DNA of 64,000 bases, from positions 186,001 through 250,000 of the forward strand of contig JAOVVO010000031.1 in the NCBI GenBank assembly GCA_028564675.1. The letters are read 5' to 3'. The stretch comes from Onchocerca lupi. Lineage: Eukaryota > Nematoda > Chromadorea > Rhabditida > Onchocercidae. The stretch's first letter is position 1. Each line of letters opens with the position of its first letter. The notes below the pieces were generated by a model, which had not been told where the DNA came from, did no database searches, and saw nothing but the letters and a program-made list of their open reading frames with translations. Positions 11,891-23,245 of this stretch are shown piece after piece. Both the position numbers and the translations under genes were made by a program.

Positions 11891-14800
11891 ATGGACACTA
11901 TAAGAATGGAAATATCCCAGAATATTAGTGAAACAGTGCAACCAACTACCTCTGGAACTACTATAGAAACTGATGCCGAACAAGTTATTATTGCGTTTGT
12001 TTTTTATTCCGGAAGAACTATCTAATAGTTCTTAATTTGTCGAATGAAATTTCCTGATTACTATTGTTTTATAAAATTGTTAAATTTCAAGATTATTTTT
12101 TCGTATTTAATTCCAGGATTGTTAAATTTCAACATTATTAGCTATAAGAACAGATTTCAGGATTACTTCTAGCGATAGATTTGAGAATTAACAGATTTTA
12201 TAATTACCAAGAATATTTCAGCTCTCTAAAAAAACGACAATGTAGCGGAATTTCGAATCTTATTGACTTCTAAGTTCTAGTGTTTCAGATTATTTCAATG
12301 TATGTTTTACTAACTGTATTCACTTATAGGATAATATGTCGATCGCAGATGTATTACGGCAAACTGCTAATTCATTTTTGCGCGACAAATATCTTCAAGG
12401 CTTTGAATTTTATGAAGATTATAAATTGTATTATAATCCGGTGACAGGCTATTATTATGATCAAGTAAGAGTATTCCTTCATTTTTTTCCGTCTTTTTTT
12501 TTTTTTTTTTTGAGGAAATCCAGTATCTTGTCGGAGAAATTTAATTTCTCATAAAATATGCAAAAATTGTTGCTGTCAAAAGATATGTATTGGAATTAGG
12601 AAATTAGATTTCAAAATTCCGAAGCATGCACTAGACGATTGTCATATGAATATGAATGTCTTATCCGTATTGTCATGATCATTATATTTATGACCACAGT
12701 TACTTCAGTTTATCTTCTTTATTCAGTGAAATTCACAGCTACAATCACTATTATTTATATTGCCGTTTCTGATCATCACAACAATTGTAATTTTGATTAT
12801 AATCATGCTAATTATATAATTCTCGGTATCGTGGTCATGGTTATAATCATTTTTATGACTGCAGTTTCATTAGCTATATCACCTCATTATCAGATTATAA
12901 TTATGGTTATAATTGCATTAATTTTATGGATTCTAGCTTTTAAAAATTTAGGATTAAAATTCATGCAGTTATAATTTCAGAATACTGCCTTATTCTATCA
13001 TCCATCAACTAATTGTTATTATTATTACAACAGTCAAACAGATAGTTATGTATATTACACAAGAATTCCTTGTGAGCATATTTGGACAGATAAGCTGGCC
13101 GAGCGGAAAGCAGTGGCACTGTTAGGTATGTTTCCATCAAATATTCTACATAATCTCACGATTATTAAGGAAAAAAAAATTATGGATTTTAAGATATAAC
13201 TTTACATTCAAAAATATTGTTTCTCATTCGTAATTTGTCCCCAACTTTTCGGCTCTAATAGAATATATATAAATTCTTATTATGGCTACTTATATATATT
13301 GCTATTATTGAATGAATTCGAGAGAAAAATCAAATTATTTCTGATTGATTGAATTACCTTCTTCAATTTGAATAATTTTCAGGAGAGTCATTCGCTGCAG
13401 GTATGACGCAGGATGAAGTAGATGTCTTCGAGTGTTTGAATTCGTTACTGAGAATTGTTTCGCAGGTGATTGATAGCGACAATTTTGATTGTGACGTATT
13501 GAGTGATGAAATAAGTATTCATATTCAAGGTGTGAAAATTCTCATGTTTTAGTAGGGAACATATAGTTAGAGATCAGTAAATTAGTGTTTTTCTAATTTC
13601 TTTTCCATTCCTTTTTCGAAACTTAATTCGTATTGATTTGATGAAGTAATTCAGTCTGCTAAATTAACAGTATGTTTTCAAAAGACATATGATTTATGTG
13701 TATGCACTGATGATTTATCTTTTAAAAATTTATAATATGCGGAAAAAAAATGTAATGCCTTCAATTCTAAACTGACACATTACTTTGATAACTCGAAATG
13801 ATCGAAAAACAGAGATTTTCTGCAGTTTTTTTTCTTTTATATTTTGTTTATTTTTTTAGAAGAAAGAATGGATTATGCTCCATGTGTTCGTATTATTGAA
13901 AAAGCTAGTGGTGCTCTGCATATAGTTACAATTACTGGTGCTAGAATTGGAACTGCTTCCGACTGTGAGATTCGGTTATCTCCAGAGCAATTTTCGAAGA
14001 ATGAAGTAGGTTTCTATTTCTTATTGGTTTTCGAACCATTTTCAATAGATTCTTTGCCATCAGTCATTAAAAAATTTCATTTAAAATTACACATATCATC
14101 GATATCAGCTGGATAGTTAGATGCTTTTTTGGGAAGTAATGAATTTTTTCATTGTGATGCACTGAATGAAGTGAAACTATGAATTGAATAATATCTGAAT
14201 AAAATAAAATCGGAGCTGAATAAAAATTAAATTCATTTGTGACATTTATAGGCGAATACAATTATTTTGTCTTCGAATAATATGATGTTTAAGAATAGTA
14301 GATTTAATCCTTTTTAGTTCGCATAATATTGTAAAACATATTTTTGTTCATTGGAAATATAGATTTGTTTTTGTTATAGAAGATATGAGTTATATTCCTT
14401 TTTATGGAATAATCTTGAATTGTTCTTGTAGTATAGTGCTGTTATCAGTTATAACGAAACGGAACAGAGGTATTTCGTGACAATTAACGGAAGAGAGCCG
14501 GTGATTTTCCGTAATAAAGTAAAGATTGACATGGATGAAGTAGCAGTTATAGATCATGGTGATGAATGGCAATTTGGTGAACAGGAATTTTTAGCTCATA
14601 TTCATTACGGTATAAAATCTAGCTTTTTACCATCACAATTTTTTCTGCTAGAGAAGTACATTTCTTAAACTACTAATCAACTTACGGAATCAGTTTATTT
14701 GATACAACTGCTTTTTAATCAATTGTACTACCAAAATTTATAATATATGTAGTAATATTACATTATAATTCTAATATTTCATAGAAAGTTCATGTTTATT

Positions 14801-16421
14801 TTACATTTTAAGCTCACAAAATGGATTAAATTTATTGTGGTGTCTGAAAACTGGAAGTTAGATTGCATATTTTTCTGATTATCGCCATTTTTTTGGTGAA
14901 TGTTGTAATGCAAGCACTGATGCATTGGAATAATTGACTAAATGACTAAATCATGATTTGGAAGTTGTTTTGAGACTCTTTTGATATAATATGATATTCT
15001 GCTTTTTGAAACTCCACAATAAAATTTGGAGATTTATTGCAAGCTGTTATTTATAGTAAAAAATCTCTAACTCAACTATAATCTCATATGCAGTAAGTAT
15101 GGCAAATCTTATGATATTCGATTACTAAGAAAATAGAAAATCAGAATAGTCTCAGAAAAGAAATTGAAAATGTTGCTTGAATTTTTAGGAGCGGAACAGA
15201 TTTTTCGGATTGCTTTTGTCCTCAAAGGTTTTCAATCATTTAGGAACGAATACATGTGGTTCATGCGAACCAGGTTTGCTAAAGAACGATCAAGTCACAA
15301 TATCGGATGATAATCTTCTAGCTGGAAAAATATCAAAAGAGGCAATAAGACGCAGAAATTTGCGAAATATGAAGAAACAATATGGCATTTTTGATGTTTA
15401 TTTTTTCATTTGTGGTTTTCTTAAGATCTTTTTTCATTCTAATATTTTTATTCTAATACTTTAGAAGTATTTTTTTTTCAGTTTTGTTTGATTTGTGATT
15501 TAATTTTAGGAAAAGCTTCAACATTGAAATGTTTTTCATATATATATAAACAGAATTCCACTTTTTATTTATATCTGCAATCAATATAGTTTTGTTACTT
15601 AATATTTTGTAAATACCTTTCAGCTTTTTGTGTTTCATTTCAAAATTTTGAAAACATATGAAATAAATTTGGCGTTTTCTTGTCAGGATGAAGAAGAACG
15701 TTACCGATGCAAATATCAAAAAAAGGAACGAAATTTATTTTGCAATAATGCTCAGAATAAGGATGATTCGATTTATGCAAACTGTTTGGCAAAACCCTTG
15801 CCAGGTAGGTTTCATTTTAATATGCTAAATGAAAACTTTAATAAAATTATGGTTCCAATTATAAGATTTATTTCAGTTTGATAGCATTTGCTGTGACAAA
15901 GACTTCAATAGAAATTTTAGAAATGATTGCTGCGTCGACGGATATTATTTCTCCATTAACAATGTTAAATGAAAGTAATCGAGGATTTGGGATGCTTCAA
16001 CGAATGGGTTGGAAACAAGGTACCGGTTTGGGGCGAAGAGAAGACGGAATTACAGAGCCGGTGAACTCCTTTTTTTTTTTTTTTTTTTTTTAGCAGATTG
16101 AAAAAAAAGACTTTGTAGAAGAATTCCTAACAAAAATTTTCGAACAATTTGCTTTTGTTTTTGCAGTTTGCTCCTAAATTCGTATTAGCAGTATTTTTGA
16201 TTCGTGAACTTTAAACTATAAATCAATCACATTGTTCCCTCGTTCTCCAGGTAATTAGTGAAATCCGACCCAATCGTGCAGGACTCGGACTGAAAAATGA
16301 AGTCAAATTTGAGATATCAAAGAAGCAGGATAAAAAACAATATTTACTGGAAATTACAAGGCAGCGTTTTCAAAAAGCTGAAATTTTTGCCACGGATGAC
16401 GATCAAAATGATACAGCGTGA
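11891..16421 (+). CDS. AGGF1: AGGF1-type OCRE, FHA and G-patch protein
   Basis: Ten exons: 11891-11983, 12330-12464, 12981-13125, 13383-13529, 13860-14005, 14432-14609, 15244-15395, 15687-15804, about 15921-16060 and 16251-16421. All phases match, giving 474 residues. Domain order is that of AGGF1. First comes an OCRE domain of aromatic repeats (about residues 45-105, with YYNPVTGYYYDQ and YYYYNSQTDSYVYY). Next is an FHA domain (about 175-290, ending in the TNTCGSCEPG stretch typical of AGGF1), then a basic linker (RRRNLRNMKKQYG). Last is a G-patch (about 390-435: GFGMLQRMGWKQGTGLG). The family is nuclear and linked to RNA processing through its OCRE and G-patch modules; FHA domains bind phosphothreonine peptides. 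The start of exon 9 is uncertain: an in-frame alternative acceptor gives 15885. Intron 2 holds a long open frame, reported as a finding. Confidence 0.9.
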
Positions 16422-17646
16422 AACATTATGTACTTTAAAACTGAATAATGAAATTTTTATTTTTTGAATGCTCATTTTGCATGTTTTTGATGTAGGTAGC
16501 GATATATGTCCTTTATATGTGCACGCCTTTTTCTGAATCAAATCTTTGTCATATTTTTGATTTTGTTTCTAGCGGAAAAACCATTGTCTCAAATTTGAAT
16601 AATGAAAATTCATACAGTTTTTTGACATGTTGCTAATTTGGCTTACATTAACGGGATCACATGTGATTTTAAATGAGTTAGAAAAAATGTATTTCATCAC
16701 TAAAATTTTAATAATTTATCTTTTCATAATTTTATTATACCATCTTAGATTTCAAGATGGTGATCGTTGTCTTTGTCCCAATAATCCTTTTTTCTTTTTT
16801 CTGATATATATATATATTTCTTTCTTTCATTTTTTTACGTTCTAAATCATATCTGTTTGATTTTATATTATTCTTAACTCATATTGGATTATTTGAAAAT
16901 AAATAAAGATAATTCTAAAAAAAAGAATAAGAGTTCCAAAAGTATTTTCGTTTCTAAGCATATCAGGACATCTAAAATTAACAAAAGCAATTTAATCGAA
17001 GTAATCGTTGAAAATACGGAAATTTCTTCCATTTCGGCAATTATCCACTTTTCCTTTTATTATTCCTTTTGAATCTCAAAATATGCTTCAATACTTATGT
17101 TTATTAAGCATTATTACTCCACAAGAAAACAGTTATATCAGTACTAATGAAAGAACATAATGAACACTTTGCAAGTAAGCCATTTCTGTCAAATTATTTA
17201 ATGAAACAATAATAGATTTTTAGATTAGAATTTAATAAATTGCCTCCCATCTCATCATTAAAAGTGATCATTCATGCTATATGTCCTGTCAATACCAAAA
17301 GTAATAAATATTAAATGTTCAGAGGAAATTTCAGTGAATCCTCAAATCACTTTTTCAGATTTCAAATTACAGTGAAATAAAATATATCTAAAAACTTCTT
17401 TTTTTGTAACATGATTTTATATAAAATTTGATATTTGTCATTTTTGATCAATAAATTGTCAAATTCCTCTTTTTTTTTTTTTCAATTTCAATTTCAGCTG
17501 CGTAAACTTTGCGCAAGTGTAATCATAAGTTTAATTTTTTAGGAATTATTTGCTATGGATAAAATTTATTAAAATAATATAAGACATACAGTATGCTTTA
17601 TAATTTATAATTTATGATAAAATTTAATGAAATTCTTTTTTTTTTT
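16422..17646. other. Convergent intergenic region
   Basis: Lies between the ends of the AGGF1-type gene (+) and the MSP-domain gene (-). It contains short open frames at about 16627-16845 and 16884-17072 with no domain, no paired splice sites and biased A+T codons. I see nothing else in it. Confidence 0.5.
17575..17580 (-). terminator. Polyadenylation signal, MSP-domain gene
   Basis: TTTATT on the plus strand reads AATAAA on the minus strand, about 67 bases beyond the stop codon of the sperm-specific gene. Confidence 0.4.
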
Positions 17647-18087
17647 TTACACCGAATGCGCATATACAATTACTTCACCTTGTATTGCGTTGATTTTAAA
17701 TGGTGCTTTCGGATCAGTGCAATCAGCTGTTACCTAAATAGAAAAATTATATGATTAACTTTGTAAAATAAACCAACAAACTTAATTTGATAAAGTTATC
17801 ATTTATGAAATTTTCTCAAAGTTACTGAACATGTTGATTTTCTTAACACTATATCTTAAAACTTGACGCTTATTAATGAAATCATTAAAATTTCAACTTT
17901 CAGAATTTCTTTGAAAAAACGAAAAAATTTAAAGACTCTTCAATGAAATATTTGAAAGCTAGCGAATTCTAGAACATTCTTCTAAATTTCAAAAGAAAGT
18001 TTATCATTATTGCATGAGCAAACATATTCTTTAAATTATTGAAAGAAAAATTGTACGATGTATAAGCATGAATTAAACAAAAATTAA

Positions 18088-18129
<42 letters not shown>

Positions 18130-18478
18130 AGTAAATTATTGTTTAAATTGTGATTAATAAAATTAATGAATGAATAAACAAGTAATATTTTGTTTACTTA
18201 AAATAAATAATTCAAAAAAAAAAAAAAAAAAAAACAATAACCTCAGCATATTGTACAATGAAAATATCCTCTCTTACATCACCCAGTAATTTTTTTATTA
18301 CAACCGGATATGAATTTTGTGGTTCAATAAAACCATAAACTGGTTTAAAACGATAAACTTCATTATTCGTTGATTTAATTTTAAATGCTAAACGTGCCAA
18401 ACTTGTATTAACAAGTTTATGTACACATGTACCACCAGATGAACGAATTTGTACGGCACGTGGTTGAACCGTTAACAT
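17647..18478 (-). CDS. Sperm-specific MSP-domain protein (SSP-like)
   Basis: Two exons on the minus strand, 18478-18242 and 17733-17647, joined in phase 0, encode 107 residues from ATG (MLTVQPRAVQ) to VYAHSV. The chain is a single MSP/immunoglobulin-like domain with the family hallmarks: N-terminal PRAVQIRSSGG, the strand LAFKIKSTNNEVYRFKP, the VYGFIEP loop and a short final strand. Length and sequence fit the roughly 105-110 residue nematode sperm-specific proteins rather than full MSP (about 127 residues) or VAP-type proteins. MSP-fold proteins drive sperm motility or act in sperm, and expression would be expected in the male germline. The 508-base intron contains an (AT)n tract and a long A/T homopolymer at the donor side. 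In-frame TTG codons upstream of the ATG are not used here. Confidence 0.9.
18094..18124. repeat. (AT)n microsatellite
   Basis: About 15 uninterrupted TA/AT dinucleotides inside the intron of the MSP-domain gene. Confidence 0.9.
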
Positions 18479-18680
18479 TTTTTTCAATTAATAAACTTTT
18501 TCCATCTTTTTTTTCTTTTTTTTTTTATCTTTCTTTTTTGCATAATTTCATTACTGTTAAAAGAAAAAATTGGAAATTTTGCATAAAATACATCATGAAA
18601 TTTGAAAATGATGCCTAAAATTTTGTTAATCTGCTATTATTTTATTTCTGCAAATTTTATTGTGATAGTAGGAGATTATT

Positions 18681-18734
<54 letters not shown>

Positions 18735-21700
18735 AAAAGCATTATTGAATATAACCATTTTAATCATTTAATTCCTGTTTTTTAGTTTTCGATTTAGCAA
18801 TAATATATTTCAAATGTAAAATAAAAAGCTTTTTCATATCTATTTTTTTTTTTCCAGATAAGAAAGTATATGATATATCTATTTATGATTGATTTCATAA
18901 ATGGTTGATTCATTTACTATAAATGAATCGAATTGATTTCATTTCATCCTATTTGATTAATTTTAATTCATTTTGACTTATTTCATCCTTCTCGATAAAT
19001 CTTTTTTAGCGATGTGATAGGAAAATTTAAAAACATCAATGTTATAAATCTATTAAGAATTAAATATTGATGAAAGATAGTATGAAGTTTTATTATTAAA
19101 TTCAATAAATTTTATAATTGAATAATTGATGCCACTTTAGCATGTCCCACTTCATTCCCAATTTTTGGTAATGAGTCAATTTTGGAACTCTCGATAGATA
19201 TTTCATATTGTAATTTTCAACTCTAAAATTTCCTTCGCTAATTTTCCGCTATCTTAAGAAACGTAATAATTTGTATTTAATTTTTACTCGAAAATTTAAT
19301 ATCTTCTCAAATATACATTTCAACAATTTTTCTTTTTCTTTTTTTAAACAGTAGTGCTAAATATTTTTCGATTTCCAAAACTTAAAATTCAAGAAAAAAA
19401 TGGAATTTTATGAAATGCATCATAAAAAAAAGGATAAAAATTCTACAAAATTGCAATTTTAAGAAATGAAATTTCATAAATTTCACTAAAATTTTTTTCT
19501 TTTTTTATTTTCAAAACTCACGAAATCCGATTCCTAAATCATTACTTTACAGATAAATTGAAATTTTTATGAAACTTTTACTCTGAATACTAGTCATCAT
19601 TCTAATGAATAAGTAACCTTTTTTCAAACTTCTCTAAATCCCACTAAAATTCGCTAAATATTCAAGTCGATAATCCACAAAGCCATTTTGGTCTGTTAAT
19701 CCAAAATATTCGTTTGCATATCTTCTATCTGTTTATTTAAATGCCACCTTTTTGGCTAATTAATCATTAATGACCAAATATTCTGCATTAGGCCATTTTG
19801 AGTAACTTTTAGCATACGTTGCGTTTAAAAATCATCATATGAATATAATGAAATCATTATATTGCATTTTTTTCAAAAGTAAAGTTGAGAAATTTTTGAA
19901 AATTCGAAATATATTTCAAGTAAAATGTCATGAAAGTAATTTCTCACGGAACCATATCATAAATTTGAAACGATAATTTTTAAGGTATTGTACAACAAAC
20001 ATCTATTCATCATTTCAACTGCATTTTTTTTTATTTGCAATTCTTCATTTGTCATTTATTTTTGTTTACTTTTATTGCGAACTTTATGGTTTTTTGTTAA
20101 AATTTTAGTGTAATTACATTTTTTCAATCTTAGTCATGTCGAAATTTCAATTTTCCAGAAGTGAACACAACTTCGACCATCTTCTTCAAATAACTTTCAC
20201 GTAAATTATTCTGGATTTTTATTTCCTCAACATAAAAAAGAAATAAGAAAAAAAAAAACAATTTGAAAATCCACAACACTTTTCCAAAATTAATTTAAGT
20301 TACTTATTCATCAAGTGCCAAATTTTGTAAGCAAATGAAAAAATAATTATGTAAATTAATATGATATATTGCAAAAATTATATTTCAAAACAAAAAAAAA
20401 AAAAAAAATGGCAATTTTCAGGGAGCGAATCAATTTGTCAATAAATAAAATCAAGAACTGAAATTTGGACAATGTTAGACTTAAATGCTGCTTCCGATAT
20501 TACTGATTTTAAGCTACTGAACTAAGGGAATAAGAAATAAACTGATATGCAAAGATTTATCCATTATAAATGAGGTTTATTCTATCCAGCATTCTTATTC
20601 AAAATAATGAAATCTCAGAAAGAACAGAAAATCCCTTTAATTTCTTTTCCAACTTTTTGATCTCACATAAAAAATCAGTAATTCAAATTAGAAGATTGTG
20701 AAGCGAATATCATATCCAAGACAGAAAGAGAGGGAAAAAAAGAGAGGAGGGGAAAAGAAAGAAAGGAATAATAGGAAATAATTTTTTTAAAAATATCAGT
20801 AAAGCAATTATCTTCAATTCGAAATTGTCTTCGTGTCATTAAAATTATGAGAACAGTCATTAATAACAGCATTAAAAAAATAATGTGATAATAATAACAA
20901 TAAAGAAATGATGTGATAACAACAGGAAAACAGAGTAATAAAGAATGGTAAAATTAGCAAAAAATAAGTGATAAAGAAAAAATTAAAAATAGACAAAAAA
21001 ATTGGTACTTCTTAAAGATATTATACTTACTAAAAATATAAAGTAAAAGAAAAACCATCTTTCTCTTGTGCAGAAATTTGCGGCCCTCTGAAATGGTTTT
21101 GCGGCATTTAGAAAACGGAAATAAGCATTACATCAAAAATTATAGATGTTGCAATTTATAACACAAAAGAAGGAACCTTATCAGTGAATATTTGTAATGC
21201 ATAAATGGAAAGATACTTGAGAAAATAGAATGAAAGATAAAAGCTAATTAATAGAAATAATCAAAAAAAAAAAAAAAAAAAAAAAACTACAATAGAGGAC
21301 CAATAAAAAGAACTGACTTCAATAGATGATCGAAGATTAATCAGAAGGACTTATTCAAAACTCAACTAGAAATTGCTTGACGATAAAGAAAAAACTGAAC
21401 GAAAATTTGATCGAAAACATTAATCGGAAAATATCAAAATCGATTAAAGGAACTGACGAAAGAATCGAACAAAGAAAATCGAATCAAAAAAAAAAAAAAA
21501 AAAAAAATGGCCAGACTAAAAAAAATCGACCGGAGTAAGTGAACGAACAATCAACAAGAAATATTTGTCGAATGATGAATTGGAAGAAAAAATCGATCTA
21601 AATGATAAAATGCAGAATTGGTAAAAAAAAAATCATGATTAACTGGTAAAATCAATCAAAAGATGAACCAAAAACAGTGAATGATAAATCGTATGAATCA

Positions 21701-21980
21701 ATGCCAAGAGAAGCAATTTATTGATAAGAAAGATTAATCGGCATATGTTTGTAGGAATATACACAAAAGAATCAAATGTAACAAAAATCAATTAGCAGAA
21801 GATTGATGTAGAAAAGAGGATTCAATATAAGTGAATATAGATCAAGAAGATCAACTACATGAACTAATTACGAAATAACGACTTGCCAGAAAAATAACCG
21901 GAAAAGTGAACGAACATTCCGCATCTCCCGGATATTTTCGCATGAATTAATTGCTATGCTCAGCTGCTCTCATCACATGC

Positions 21981-22040
21981 CAGTGATATGAATTTAGTGA
22001 AAGTGACATGAATTTAGTGAAATGCTAGTGATACGAATTT
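21981..22040. repeat. Short tandem repeat around GAATTTAGTGA
   Basis: Three imperfect units of about 20 bases: CAGTGATATGAATTTAGTGA at 21981-22000, a copy at 22001-22020 with GACATG, and a third near 22026-22042 ending in GAATTTAAAG. Confidence 0.7.
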
Positions 22041-22089
22041 AAAGATATGAAAAGTAATGTGAACCTTATCATGATATAAATGTAAAAAT

Positions 22090-22570
22090 TATTCCGTTCA
22101 TTTGATGAAATGGTTTGGATATTAAGTTTCAATGCGTCTCTTAACTGGCTGCTTACTCGCACGTGGTGAAATAATCGATTTTATTATGACGAATTCATCC
22201 ACGTTGAAAAACCTTTTATTTTAGACGTAACTTTCACGTGTTTAAGCAACGTACATCAGAAAATGTAAACAAATAGTAGCAATGGCTGCTAGGTAGCATA
22301 GCTAAGTAAACGGTTGGTATTCAAGCAGCCGGATTTCCCGCGGGCCACAATCCTGATTTAATGACGCCATCATGGGATTTAACCCGTTAAAAGTTTTCCC
22401 TTTCACCTTAGAAATGTGGGTGCGTTTACGGAGAATGGTGGACGTGAGGCCGTATATCACGTATTTTGGTAGTAAATTGTACCAAATAATTACGCTTACC
22501 ATATTGGGGATAGTGTGATTTGACGTACGCTAAAAACTCCAAATTGACGTACGTGTGGGAAATCCGGACA
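22090..22570. promoter_or_regulatory. G+C-richer block, possible promoter of gene A
   Basis: This block stands out from its surroundings, with a CCCGCGGGCC word, two TTGACGTACG words (around 22520 and 22544) and several ACGT-containing motifs. A diverged copy of the phrase ATAGTGTGATTT recurs near 22819. No intact reading frame with convincing coding character was found on either strand. It lies about 0.7 kb before the first exon of gene A. Promoter function is inference. Confidence 0.3.
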
Positions 22571-23230
22571 GATACCATGAAGGTAATCATTTCTCATTGT
22601 TATAGATTTGATGCAATTCCTATCATAGATAAACATTATGTCATCATATGAAGGCATTTGTAACATAATTACAAGAAGCATTTGAACATAAAATTTTCCT
22701 ATGTGATTATAACGTTTCTTATGTAAGTATTAATATGAAATCATTTATAACTTAATTGCAAGTTACTTCGTAATAAACTTTTATAATTGACGATAGTTTT
22801 ACGGCTAACACGTCAAATATAGTGTGATTTTACGTATGGTAAAAGTTTATCAGGGAAGCATTTGTAATGTGATCATACGAATACAATTGTAGCATTTTTT
22901 TAATGCTGATGTAAATGCTTTTGTCATTACTGCATGGAAACGTCTATAATTTAACAATGTAAGAACGTTTGCTTAAGTCATCATAAGTAAGCATGGTTAT
23001 TAGCCCGCTGTTTCCGGAAAATTTTTCCTATTTTCCATATTTTCTAGAAATTATTTTCGCTTTCTCTGTGGATCTTCATTATAAATAATGAAAGAGAAAA
23101 TTTGTGTATTATATAAGATAGATAATAGATGGAAAGAAGAAGTACGTGAAACTGATTTCTGATGGGCGTAATTACAGGTAATTTGCGTAATTGTAGATTT
23201 TATAGGCGCAGTAAAATACAATTTATTTGC

Positions 23231-23232
23231 AG
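23231..23232 (+). promoter_or_regulatory. Probable SL trans-splice acceptor of gene A
   Basis: A TTATTTGCAG acceptor lies 13 bases before the ATG at 23246. Confidence 0.45.
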
Positions 23233-23245
23233 ATATTCGTAAATA

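Larger units (their letters stand above)
18479..23230. other. Intergenic region between divergent genes
   Basis: No coding gene was supported. Contents by position: a 51-base T homopolymer at 18683-18733; ordinary A+T-rich DNA to about 20650; a strongly A-rich plus strand from about 20660 to 21900 with repeated AATCGA/GAA words; three short repeats around GAATTTAGTGA at 21981-22040; and a G+C-richer block at about 22090-22570. The MSP-domain gene and gene A diverge from this region, so both promoters should lie in it. Confidence 0.55.

Noticed and set aside
12639..12974. 111-codon hydrophobic open frame as a separate membrane protein gene
   Set aside because: It sits within an intron of a gene whose exons on both sides join cleanly, begins at TTG, and lacks promoter or splice context. 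Kept only as a finding.
15182..15243. Use of the acceptor at about 15189 for AGGF1 exon 7
   Set aside because: It is in phase at first but soon reaches a stop; the acceptor at 15243 restores the conserved TNTCGSCEPG segment.
15454..15719. Minus-strand open frame of 88 codons
   Set aside because: Overlaps AGGF1 exon 8 and its intron in antisense; Lys/Ile-rich A+T reading without a domain.
22302..22681. Two minus-strand open frames in the G+C-richer block
   Set aside because: No domain, no splice partners, and codon use is not convincing.
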